Assembly: GCA_016463545.1 (NCBI GenBank)
Contig: JAEMRC010000006.1
Location: 1-35,714, forward strand
DNA: 35,714 nt
Origin: Ilumatobacteraceae bacterium
GTDB lineage: Bacteria > Actinomycetota > Acidimicrobiia > Acidimicrobiales > Ilumatobacteraceae
Reading direction: 5' to 3'
Both the position numbers and the translations under genes were made by a program. The notes below the pieces were generated by a model, which had not been told where the DNA came from, made no database searches, and worked only from the letters and a program-made list of their open reading frames with translations. This document shows, piece by piece, positions 1-8,000 of the stretch (position 1 is its first letter; each line of letters starts with the position of its first letter).

Positions 1-310
1 CGTTAGCGATACTCGTAAGTTTGACTGATGCAAATCCTGTCAGCATTGAGAGTCCAAAAAAGATCCCAGGAATTGCTGTTCTTTTTGTTAATGCAAGAGT
101 GCATCTACCACCGGTTCTGTAGGCGATAGCGATCATCAATGGAACACCGATAGCGAGTCGATAAAACACCAGCGTCGGCGTTGGAACTGACATCGCTCGC
201 GTCATTAGCGGTCCAGAGCCCCACGCCAATACAGCCACTACCGCAGCCAACACCGGAAGATCGTCCCGCGCTGATCCAGCAGCACGCGCTCTCGCGACTA
301 CAGATGTCAC
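1..310 (-). CDS. EamA/DMT-family permease, N-terminal part (runs off the left edge)
   Basis: This reading frame is not in the ORF track because it is open at the window edge. From a GTG at 310 it runs without a stop to base 1, giving 103 codons. The translation has a short basic N-terminus, then hydrophobic stretches such as AAVVAVLAWGSGPLMTRAM, then FYRLAIGVPLMIAIAYR and a third helix IPGIFFGLSMLTGFASVKLT. The spacing and the W-G-S/R-L pattern are those of the first repeat of EamA drug/metabolite transporters, which export or import small metabolites across the inner membrane; the substrate cannot be told. The start overlaps the stop of the upstream 73-aa gene as GTGA, which implies translational coupling. 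About two thirds of the gene lies outside the window. Other 10-helix DMT families remain possible. Confidence 0.8.
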   Translation of the reverse strand, partial: MTSVVARARAAGSARDDLPVLAAVVAVLAWGSGPLMTRAMSVPTPTLVFYRLAIGVPLMIAIAYRTGGRCTLALTKRTAIPGIFFGLSMLTGFASVKLTSIAN

Positions 311-528
311 GCGCCTGTGGGGCGCATGTCAATTCGAAGTACGAGTACACCATCCTCGATCGTTGCCACTGAATCGCCGATGATCGCGAAGTCTTGAAAA
401 TCGGCTTCTGCCTGAGCGATAAAAAGTTGCCGTTCTTCACCTGCCACTGGCGGTAACGGTCTTTTGCGCACTGCTGCTGCTCGGTCTCGATAACGAGCGA
501 TCATCTCATCTGGATTAAATGCTGGCAT
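307..528 (-). CDS. 73-aa hypothetical protein
   Basis: I do not recognise a family. The protein is soluble and charged: an N-terminal helix-like part rich in Arg and Ala (DEMIARYRDRAAAVRKR) is followed by a Glu/Asp-rich part and a beta-like end (GVLVLRIDMR). A strong Shine-Dalgarno, GGAGG, sits seven bases before the ATG on this strand. The gene starts one base after the stop of the membrane protein 530-940 and ends in a GTGA overlap with the EamA permease, so the three are probably one transcript. The good RBS and the tight spacing argue for a real gene. The antisense and overlapping ORFs at 105-440 and 181-372 are shadows. Confidence 0.7.
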   Translation of the reverse strand: MPAFNPDEMIARYRDRAAAVRKRPLPPVAGEERQLFIAQAEADFQDFAIIGDSVATIEDGVLVLRIDMRPTGA

Positions 529-529
529 T

Positions 530-940
530 CTAGGAACCTCCGTCTTTGTGAAATTTGTGAATTAGGGGATCAATCAGATCAGGCACCACCGAGGGTTTCT
601 GGATCACGTCAACCGCATCATCATCATGCGAAAATGGATCAAGTACTTCCTTTAATGGTTCCGAATCAGGCTCGCGGCTCAAGACCGCCGGCGCCTCAGA
701 CTCGACAACGGGGTCTGCATCGACAGGTCGGTATTGGTTACGCAGCGCGAGCCTTTCTTGTTCATCTGCCCGAGCAAATTTTCGGTCATACATGATTTCA
801 AGCGGGCCAAGTAGTTCTGGATCGGGACGCGCACTACGCCAAAAAATTATCGTCGCAGATAATAGACCCAGGCCAATCAAGAGCAGACCCCCACCAATCA
901 GATTCACAAACAACTGAGATCCGATCATGGTCGAGAGCAT
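530..940 (-). CDS. hypothetical single-helix membrane protein
   Basis: The predicted protein has one N-terminal transmembrane segment (LIGGGLLLIGLGLLSATIIFW), a basic RSAR stop-transfer, and then an acidic, Pro-rich cytoplasmic tail of roughly 100 residues. No catalytic motif is visible. Two starts are possible: a GTG at 964, used by the ORF track, adds MEPCETIK, while the ATG at 940 begins just before the helix. Neither has a convincing Shine-Dalgarno; I prefer the ATG. It heads the three-gene unit with the 73-aa protein and the EamA permease, and is divergent from the gene at 985. Function unknown. Confidence 0.65.
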   Translation of the reverse strand: MLSTMIGSQLFVNLIGGGLLLIGLGLLSATIIFWRSARPDPELLGPLEIMYDRKFARADEQERLALRNQYRPVDADPVVESEAPAVLSREPDSEPLKEVLDPFSHDDDAVDVIQKPSVVPDLIDPLIHKFHKDGGS

Positions 941-984
941 CTTTATAGTCTCGCACGGCTCCACTTCAATTCAAGTGACAGTGC

Positions 985-1401
985 GTGAGAGACTGTTCAC
1001 CTGTGGAAAACATTCTGTCTGCAAGTGCATTTCTTGGCGCACTCGGTGGGTTGTGGTGGTATCTGCAGAAGCACGAAGCCCATTGGTCGGCAAAGGATGG
1101 TTATCGATTTACGTGTCGAGTTCATGTTGTGGCTGAAAAGGGTTCAACGCCAAGTCGATGGCGAGAGGCTCGAGCAACCATCACTCCCGATGGTTTGGTA
1201 CAACTTCGGGTGCGGGGCATGGTCAAGAGCCAAATCAGTGGTGACTGGAAAATGACAGGCGTCGTGCCAGACCCTCCAAAGGGTCGAAACTTGTACTTAC
1301 TTCGCCAGACTGAGCAACTACTACTACGAGTGCCTTCCAAGAGTGTCTGCGTGAGCAGGCTTGACGCACTGCTGAGAACGCCTAACGAACCACCTCATTG
1401 A
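985..1401 (+). CDS. small membrane-anchored hypothetical protein (DUF2550-like?)
   Basis: After an N-terminal hydrophobic segment (ILSASAFLGALGGLWWYL) the protein has a roughly 100-residue soluble part with a beta-rich, Trp/Arg pattern (RWREARATITPDGLVQLRVRG). This layout, an anchor plus a PH-like beta domain, resembles the small actinobacterial DUF2550 group, but the match is from memory and weak. Start codons are GTG at 985 or GTG at 1003; neither has a clear RBS. Its last 20 bases overlap the 3' end of metX on the other strand. It is divergent from the 530-940 membrane protein, so the two may share the short promoter region between them. Confidence 0.6.
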   Translation: MRDCSPVENILSASAFLGALGGLWWYLQKHEAHWSAKDGYRFTCRVHVVAEKGSTPSRWREARATITPDGLVQLRVRGMVKSQISGDWKMTGVVPDPPKGRNLYLLRQTEQLLLRVPSKSVCVSRLDALLRTPNEPPH

Positions 1402-2581
1402 GTGCGGATAAAAATGCAGCAAGCTCGGCGCTGATTTTGGTTGTCTCAATCAAAAATCCGTCGTGACCCTCGGGGCTAGAAATCTGTGCATATCGAGTGA
1501 GTGGATGCTTTTTGCTGACACTTTCGTGTAGCAACTCTTGTTGGTATTCCGGATACAAGATGTCGCTGTCGATACCAATTGTCAAAGTTGGTGCCGTGAT
1601 TCGATTCATTGCACGGGCAACACCTCCGCGACCGCGACCGACATCATGTAGATCCATCGCTTTGCCTATATACAAATAACTGTTTGCATCAAAGCGCCGA
1701 ATGAGTTTGTCGCCGTGATAGTCGAGATAGTTTTCTACTTCAAATCGATCAAAAAGATCGATTCCGTCGTTATGAAAGTTTGTATCGCATAATTCACGTC
1801 CGAATTTGTCATTGAATCGGTTGTCAGTTCGAAACGTGACTTGCGCAATCATTCGCGCTACTGCAAGACCGTGCCATGGACCCTGATCTGGTGCGGCACC
1901 GTAGTAATCACCACCGTTCCATAGGGGATCCATGAGTAAAGCGCGACGTCCAATCGCACCCCATGCAATCTGTTGTGCACTTGACTCAATGCAGGTCGCT
2001 ATCGGGACAATTGAGTTCACTCTGTGTGGATATGTGATTGCCCATTCCAATACCTGCATGCCGCCCATTGAGCCACCGATGACGCTGTGCCACGCATCGA
2101 TACCGAGAAAATCTGTGAGCGATGCTTGAGCACGCACCATGTCGCGAATCGTGACCGCAGGGAAGCGCAGCGCATACGGAGCGCCATCATCGGGATGAGG
2201 CGATGTCGGACCAGTCGACCCTTGACATCCACCGAGCACATTGCTGCACACAACGAAATATTTGTTCGTGTCAACGGCTTGTCCAGGACCTACAACTCCT
2301 TCCCACCAACCTGGAGTGGGATGTCCTTCTTCTGCTTCACCTGCAACATGACTGTCCCCTGTCCACGCATGGCAGATCAAGATCGCATTGGAGCGGTCGT
2401 CATTCAGCGTTCCCCATGTTTCGTATGCCAATGTCACATCTTGCAGTGCTGCACCGCTATCCAATGTAAAAGGGCGTTGAGTGGCGAATGTAAAAAAAGA
2501 TCGATGGCCGACCGCATCGCCACGAAGCCATGCGCCAGTGGGTGCGTATGCAACGCCCGTGTGCTCATTTGCTTGACGCAT
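1382..2581 (-). CDS. metX: homoserine O-acetyltransferase
   Basis: MetX transfers an acyl group from acyl-CoA to the hydroxyl of L-homoserine, the committing step of methionine synthesis by direct sulfhydrylation. The 399-aa alpha/beta-hydrolase has the nucleophile elbow GGSMGGMQ (Ser171), the early YETWGTLN and CHAWTGDSHV blocks typical of MetX, and the late Asp (GIDSDILYP) and His (SPEGHDGF) of the triad. The family acylates with either acetyl- or succinyl-CoA, which cannot be settled by eye. The ORF track starts 35 codons too early: the true ATG at 2581 follows GGAAGGAAGG with good spacing, and the extra codons lie in the structured leader. That leader is a SAM riboswitch candidate, so repression by S-adenosylmethionine is expected. 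No metY lies beside it. Confidence 0.95.
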   Translation of the reverse strand: MRQANEHTGVAYAPTGAWLRGDAVGHRSFFTFATQRPFTLDSGAALQDVTLAYETWGTLNDDRSNAILICHAWTGDSHVAGEAEEGHPTPGWWEGVVGPGQAVDTNKYFVVCSNVLGGCQGSTGPTSPHPDDGAPYALRFPAVTIRDMVRAQASLTDFLGIDAWHSVIGGSMGGMQVLEWAITYPHRVNSIVPIATCIESSAQQIAWGAIGRRALLMDPLWNGGDYYGAAPDQGPWHGLAVARMIAQVTFRTDNRFNDKFGRELCDTNFHNDGIDLFDRFEVENYLDYHGDKLIRRFDANSYLYIGKAMDLHDVGRGRGGVARAMNRITAPTLTIGIDSDILYPEYQQELLHESVSKKHPLTRYAQISSPEGHDGFLIETTKISAELAAFLSALNEVVR

Positions 2582-2735
2582 AGATCCTTCCTTCCGATGA
2601 CTAAAAATTTCACGTATCAGGAAAGATCGACAGCCCGTTGTTGCGCCGAAGCGCAACCACATCCCCATCGTGAAATGGGCTGGCACCGTACGGCTTGCAC
2701 CCCGGTTGCCGGACCTGTTGGTCTCTCTTAATGCT
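2579..2735 (-). promoter_or_regulatory. SAM-I/IV-clan riboswitch candidate in the metX leader
   Basis: The 165-base gap before metX reads, on the minus strand, AAGAGAG, then a GACC-AACA-GGTC hairpin, CCGGCAACC, a CCGTACGG stem, GGTGCCA, and a CCCAT...ATGGG hairpin. The order AAGAGAG / GGCAACC / GGTGC(C/T)A is the conserved core of SAM-I and SAM-IV aptamers. A perfect GTTGCGC-TTCG-GCGCAAC hairpin follows (about 2641-2658), as SAM-IV has an extra 3' helix. GGGCT at 2632-2636 could pair with AGCCC at 2677-2681. Further down, GATCTTTCC (2620-2628) can pair over nine positions, one of them G-U, with GGAAGGATC (2583-2591), burying the metX Shine-Dalgarno. This suggests control of translation. P1 is short (about CAT/ATG), so the exact class is uncertain. 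Confidence 0.75.
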
Positions 2736-2746
2736 ACGCCCCTACT

Positions 2747-3613
2747 TTAGCGGTAGTCGGCTTCATTGGCGAGGTGTTTATCAAGTCCAACGACAGCCGT
2801 GAACTCATCAAAGGGCGTCAACCGATCTAGATGATCCCGCATGGTTCCGTTTGTGGCCAAAATTTGCAGACTCTCAGAGATGGCCTTGGTCATTGAGAAG
2901 AGGCTCGTCAAAGGTGACACGATGAGATGAAATCCGAGAGATGACAGTTCTGTGGGTGTCAGCAAGGGGGTTTTACCGGTCTCCACCATGTTGGCAACCA
3001 ACGTGATATCTGGCAGCGCTGCTGCAATAGTTTCTAACTCCTCGATTGACTGAGGGGCTTCAACAAATACAGCATCAACGCCAGTGTCGCGGGCCATCTT
3101 TGCTCGTTCTATTGCTTCAGGCAGACCCTCTACTCCGCGAGCATCAGTGCGCGCGGTAATGTGCAGCGCATCTCGATGATCAACTGCTGCGCGTAATTTT
3201 GCTAGCCAATCCTGACGAGGCACGACCTGTTTGCCGTCCATGTGTCCGCACTTTTTTGGCCACACCTGATCTTCTAAAAACATTCCGGCAGCGCCCGCTT
3301 GCTCCCAGAGATCTACCGTGCGGATTACGTTGCTTGGGTTTCCGTACCCAGTGTCTGCGTCAACAACGACATTGATGTCTGGAACTGCAGCGCACACTCT
3401 GCGTGCGACTTCAGCCATCTCTGCTTGCGTCACTAATCCAATATCTGGTTCACCGAGCAATGTTGCCGATACACAAAACCCGGACATGAACATTGTGGTG
3501 AACCCCGCATCTCGAGTCAGAAGTGCAGACAACGGATCCCATACACCTGGCATTAACACTGTCTCGCCCCCACTTAAACGGTGGCGCAGATTATGAGCGC
3601 GATCAGAACTCAT
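2747..3613 (-). CDS. isocitrate lyase / PEP mutase superfamily enzyme
   Basis: This 288-aa protein has the PEP mutase/isocitrate lyase barrel motifs: DADTGYGN (85-92, metal site), EDQVWPKKCGH (114-124, with the catalytic Cys122 in KKCGH) and ARTDA after it. The KKCGH loop favours a C-C lyase such as 2-methylisocitrate lyase or a related 2,3-dimethylmalate or carboxyphosphonoenolpyruvate-type enzyme over true PEP mutase. Its length matches PrpB-like members rather than the much longer AceA. No methylcitrate synthase or dehydratase is adjacent, so the substrate is open. The ORF track's 340-aa version is too long. The ATG at 3613 has GGAG seven bases upstream and overlaps the stop of the acyl-CoA synthetase remnant as ATGA. 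Confidence 0.88.
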   Translation of the reverse strand: MSSDRAHNLRHRLSGGETVLMPGVWDPLSALLTRDAGFTTMFMSGFCVSATLLGEPDIGLVTQAEMAEVARRVCAAVPDINVVVDADTGYGNPSNVIRTVDLWEQAGAAGMFLEDQVWPKKCGHMDGKQVVPRQDWLAKLRAAVDHRDALHITARTDARGVEGLPEAIERAKMARDTGVDAVFVEAPQSIEELETIAAALPDITLVANMVETGKTPLLTPTELSSLGFHLIVSPLTSLFSMTKAISESLQILATNGTMRDHLDRLTPFDEFTAVVGLDKHLANEADYR

Positions 3614-3777
3614 GATGCTCCAACAGATTCGGCCGCCAACATGTCTGCGGCTAAAGCATTGGCACGTTGATGGAAAGTGCCCCAGTCTTGGGATTTTCCG
3701 GCATGTATCTGGGCAGGTCGATGAGGTGCCTTCTTGGCATTCGCCTTGAAAATTAACCCAAAGTTCCAATCGGTCAT
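3610..3777 (-). pseudogene. N-terminal remnant of an acyl-CoA synthetase
   Basis: The 55-codon ORF begins MTDWNFGLIFKANAKKAP, continues through PAQIHAGKSQDWGTF and ends RANALAADMLAAESVGAS. The pattern DWNF...A...P.RPAQIH......W..F..RA..LA..LLAA is the first 50 residues of actinobacterial AMP-forming acyl-CoA synthetases (FadD-like, normally over 500 aa). Everything after that point, including the AMP-binding motifs, is missing; the frame ends in six unrelated residues and a stop. A normal start remains: the ATG at 3777 follows GGGG. The stop overlaps the lyase start as ATGA, so the remnant now acts as a translated leader for the lyase. I infer a deletion that joined the two genes. Family assignment is from remembered consensus. 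Confidence 0.65.
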
Positions 3778-3927
3778 TGTGTCCCCTTTTTGCAACTAAC
3801 TCTGCGTCACAACCGTAGCAAGGGATAACCAGATTTACCTGTCCAGATAAGTCGTCAAGGTGGGTCGACGCATTGCAGGCGATACCGTGATGGCAACCTC
3901 AGCGGGCGGAGTTGAGGTTGGCCCGCC

Positions 3928-4689
3928 ATGGCGTATCTGTGTCATCTACTCACTCCTCGTGCTGAAGCACGGCTGCTTGACGGCAACCAAGTCGGCATCT
4001 TTGCTATCTCTCCCATCGGCGTCGGATCAGTTATCGCTGTATGTGGTTCAATGATCTACTCATCTGACGTTCTTGAGCAGATGCCCCAAGAACACATGCG
4101 AACTGCTCTTCAGATTGAGGACAATCTTTTTGTCCAAACAATTACTGATCCAAATGACACTTGCTTAATTAATCATTCGTGTCATCCGAATAGCGGTCTT
4201 TTAAATGCAGTGCAGATTGTTGCAATGCAAGATATCCCTGCTGGTCAGGAGATCACATACGACGATGCCATGACCAACGGAACTTCTCGTCGACGATTTG
4301 TCTGTCACTGCAATGTAATTGATTGCCGAGGCGAAATCACTGGCGACGATTGGCGCCAAAAGAATCTGCAAGAGCGGTATCGAGGCTATTTTTCCCCATA
4401 TCTCAGGCGGCGCATAGCGGCGAGTGGCCTTGCTCGAAAACTTAAAAAGAACGACGTAGAAAAACTTCTACTTAGCTACGACAAGAACCCCATCTCGAGC
4501 ATCACTGAGGCTTTGCAAATTGTACTGGGCAGGACTTTTTGCCAGTGGCCTGACTTGATAGCAGCGCTTCCTATTGATGCAGTTCGTCAACAACTACTTC
4601 TGACCAAAGAATCTCAACATCTTGACTACCTCGTGCAAGAACTCAATGAACTACGAGGAGCAAACTTTTTACCAAAGCAAAGTTATTGA
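3928..4689 (+). CDS. SET-domain protein (putative protein-lysine methyltransferase)
   Basis: SET enzymes move a methyl group from S-adenosylmethionine to a lysine side chain. This 253-aa protein shows the hallmark INHSCHPNSG (81-90, the pseudoknot NHSC), the following GQEITYDDAM block (107-115) and a post-SET-like C-x-C-x4-C group in FVCHCNVIDC (126-133). The expected N-terminal G-x-G is reduced to VGIFAISPIGVGSVI. The last 100 residues are helical and unlike anything I recognise. The ATG is the only start left, since an in-frame TGA lies 13 bases before it; GAGG is about 11 bases upstream. It ends with a seven-base tail-to-tail overlap with the DCC-family gene. The substrate is unknown; bacterial members are often orphan genes. 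Confidence 0.85.
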   Translation: MAYLCHLLTPRAEARLLDGNQVGIFAISPIGVGSVIAVCGSMIYSSDVLEQMPQEHMRTALQIEDNLFVQTITDPNDTCLINHSCHPNSGLLNAVQIVAMQDIPAGQEITYDDAMTNGTSRRRFVCHCNVIDCRGEITGDDWRQKNLQERYRGYFSPYLRRRIAASGLARKLKKNDVEKLLLSYDKNPISSITEALQIVLGRTFCQWPDLIAALPIDAVRQQLLLTKESQHLDYLVQELNELRGANFLPKQSY

Positions 4690-5045
4690 GGAAGCGGATC
4701 TCCGCGAAACCGATATCGATTATTCGCAACCCATCGATAACTGCGCTGCGCAATTGCGCGAATACCTGGCACAAACATCATTCGTCCTGCAAGACTCCAC
4801 GGCAAACCTGCAACGATTAATACTCTGGCCGCGGCATCTGAACCCGATGCCACGACTCCGTCTGGCCCAACCCACTGCACCGCCGCCGTGCACTGCTCTG
4901 GAGTCAGCCCAACTGCTTGAAGATCTGTTTCTTGCCAGGCCACTGATTCTGGGTGATGCTTGAAGCGATTCATGTATCGAATCCATCGCCGACAGAAGCC
5001 GCACTGCCCATCAAAAATTAAGAGGCCTCGCGAATTCTTGTTCAT
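4683..5045 (-). CDS. DCC-family (DUF393) thiol-disulfide oxidoreductase-like protein
   Basis: The 120-aa protein begins with the family signature LLIFDGQCGFCRRW (8-20): the Asp-Gly and the Cys15-x2-Cys18 pair that name the DCC group, which has a thioredoxin-like fold. A mid-protein Gly/Ala-rich helix and a C-terminal NNRYRFRG complete the usual length of about 120 aa. The role of most members is unknown; disulfide chemistry is inferred from the CxxC. Its ATG overlaps the stop of the alpha-mannosidase as ATGA, making it the last gene of the phosphotransferase-mannosidase unit. Confidence 0.88.
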   Translation of the reverse strand: MNKNSRGLLIFDGQCGFCRRWIRYMNRFKHHPESVAWQETDLQAVGLTPEQCTAAVQWVGPDGVVASGSDAAARVLIVAGLPWSLAGRMMFVPGIRAIAQRSYRWVANNRYRFRGDPLPQ

Positions 5046-8000
5046 CGTCTAAATCGTAGAGTGCGAATCTCAAATGGTCGCATTGTGAGCATCATTGAGC
5101 CGTTGAGATGCGAAATCACATCTAATTGATCCTCTAAAATATTTGATTCGTATACGGTCGTCGCATCAGACCAAACACCTGAGTTCTTCGACATGCGTAA
5201 CTCGCCAGATACTCGATCGCCAGACGATTCCCAAAGCCTGACAACGATGTCCCCAGAGCCATCCTGGGCGTGTTTGATTGCCTCGACCACAACGCCGTTG
5301 AGATCGTGCGTTAGACAAGTGCTGATGTGTGCTTCTCCCTGCAGGGTATATACAGGATCAGTTAGTCGATGAGCTTGAGCCTCTAGTCCCGCAGAAAATG
5401 CTTCCCCTGCGTTGATCCAGATGCTCCAGTGAAGAGTCTGTTCTCCTCGATCAGCGACAGGGTCCGGAAATCGTGGCGACCGCAAGAGCGACATGGCAAG
5501 CGATGTACCACGAACATCAAAGCCATGCGGACCGGCGCTCATGAGTGCCGCACCAAAATGTGGTTCACCCACATGCACATAGCGATGTGCACATACTTCA
5601 AATTTTGCAGCATCCCACGATGTATTGGCGTGTCGCGGACGTCCGATGTGACCAAATTGAGTTCCACATGTTGCTACACCAGTATGAATATCAAGAGGCA
5701 CCTGCACCTGGAGACGTGTCTCGTCATGGTTCCAGAGCACATGCAGTTCATTATTTACGGTGGACTCGCCAGCGCACACCCAGATGTCGTGCGAAAAATG
5801 AGACGGACCCACGGCGTTGGTTCGACGAATTGTCGCAACCAATGGCCCTGCATCAATCAGCTCAACAGACCAATCCTCAATAAGGCTTCCAGTTCCGCGT
5901 GTATCGGGCTCATCTATGTCCCACGCGTCGTATTCGCCTGGTTGATCAGATCGCAATACAAGATAATTCATTGCAGTCCCTCGGGCGACAACCTCACGAT
6001 GTGTTGACTCCTCGATCAAGGAGTCGATATTGCCGTCTGGCGTGATGTGTATCGTGATTCGACCATTGGCCACCAGTGTTCCGGTGCCGTCCTGTGTTGC
6101 TGTGACTGCATTCTCTGGTGGGGCTGCCAAGCCCTTGTCAATGCGAACTGATACGACGCTCAGTGCCGGCACGCTGCACATAAATGCAATTCGTCCTGAC
6201 GACAAGCGTTGCACAGTTGATACTTTGTCGTCCTGATAAACGACGAGATCATCTGTCGTGCTTAGTCCAGCAAGACCAGTGGGTAAATCAGATACAACAA
6301 CTCCGCAGTGATCAAACGATGATGCGTTGACAACTGTGAGCGAAAATATTTCATCCCTTGTCTTGAGTGCAGATGCTGAAATCATGCGTGCTTCCGCGAT
6401 AACTTCACTCAGAATCCGCTCAGCATCTTGATGTACCCATGTAATTGAAGACCCTGGCAAGATGTCATGAAACTGTTGCGTCAAAAGACTCTGCCAATGC
6501 TCCGTGAGGTCAGCCCCCGATTCGCCAGCTGAAACGATCCAGATCTCAGCCTCACGTAGAGCCCTTTCGGCGTCTTGGCTTGCTTGCTTTGTTTTAACCT
6601 GAGACGTCAAGGTGCCGCGATGTTTTTCGAGATACATCTCCCCCACCCATGTAGGAGCAATGTCTCCAGACGCTTCGTGTACTTCTGCAAAAAAATCAGA
6701 TGGCGCGCCAAAACGTACTCGCGGAACTCCGCTGACGTCAGCAAGAAGTTGTGTGCGTTGCACCATTTCATCCGTTGGACCACCACCACCATCGCCGTGA
6801 CCAAAACACGACAACGATGTCTCAGATATCGCGTGATCAAGATAGTTTCTGGCAGCGAATCGCAACTGCGAGGGAGAATTGATTGCGTTATATGTGTCGA
6901 TTGGGCTGAAATGAGTGAGCACTCTTGATCCATCTAGTCCTTCCCACCAGAACAAGTGATGCGGAAAAACGTTGGTCTCATTCCATGACAGTTTTTGAGT
7001 GAAAAAATACGAACATGCCGACTGGGAGACAATTTGTGGCAACGCTGCGGGATAGCCAAAATCATCTGGCAGAAATGCCACATCCGAACGCATACCGAAC
7101 CACTTCTCGAAAAATCTCTGACCATGCAAGAACTGGCGACACAAACTTTCGCCTCCGCTTAAATTGAGATCTGCTTCAACCCACATCCCGCCAACTGGAC
7201 TCCACTGCCCATCCGCTACAAGGCGCTGAATTTGACGAAACATCTCAGGATGATCGAGCCGTACCCACTCATAGTGCTGAGCCTGAGAGGCACTGAAGAC
7301 ATGATCGGGATGCCGTCGTGCCATCCCAATCGCATTCACAAAGGTTCGCGCGGCCTTGCGGCGTGTCTCTCGCAATGGCCACAACCAAGCAGTGTCAAGA
7401 TGGGCGTGTCCTGTAGCCACAATCTGGTGAGCCACGTCACCATTTTGCAAACACAACAGGGTCTCAAGTATTTCGATTGCGCGTTTGGCGTGTGGGGCGA
7501 TGTGGGCAATGTCGATGCTTGCGATCGCATCTTCTAGAACACGAACACTTGTCGCGCACATCGGATCAGTGGTTGGTAGGTCGGATGCCAGATCCAGAAC
7601 AGTTTCAAACGCAAGCGCAAATTTTTCCATCGCGACGAGACGCCGTTCAATTTGAGCAACACTTAAACGGTACAGAGATCCCATTGGTGACGTTGCCGGA
7701 TCTGCATACGGAGTAATAACGGGGCCACTTACTTCTTTGCCATGAGAGATGTTTGACACCATTGGAGTTGTCGCTACTTCTAAAAATAACTCAATATCCT
7801 CGCCCGAAGTCACTACTTCAAGGGTGTACCGCCTGCGATCGGGCTGTATGGCTTGTACTGGGTGACCATCGCGATACAACATTGCCTCTACCTGAAAGCC
7901 GTCATAGTTGCCGATAAAACCCAAGTCAAGATGCACCGAGACCGTGGTCGTTGTGACATCAATATCCCAATTTTTTGGAATATGTCCTCGCAAGATAAAC

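Noticed and set aside
105-440. 111-aa minus-strand ORF at the left edge
   Set aside because: It overlaps the EamA and 73-aa genes in another frame and has a Cys/Arg/Ser-rich shadow composition.
2087-2731. 214-aa plus-strand ORF opposite metX and its leader
   Set aside because: It is antisense to a clear metX and the riboswitch candidate, has no domain pattern and no RBS.
5429-6007. 192-aa and 112-aa plus-strand ORFs opposite the mannosidase
   Set aside because: Shadow frames of a long GH38 gene; Cys/His/Trp-rich composition is typical of antisense translation.
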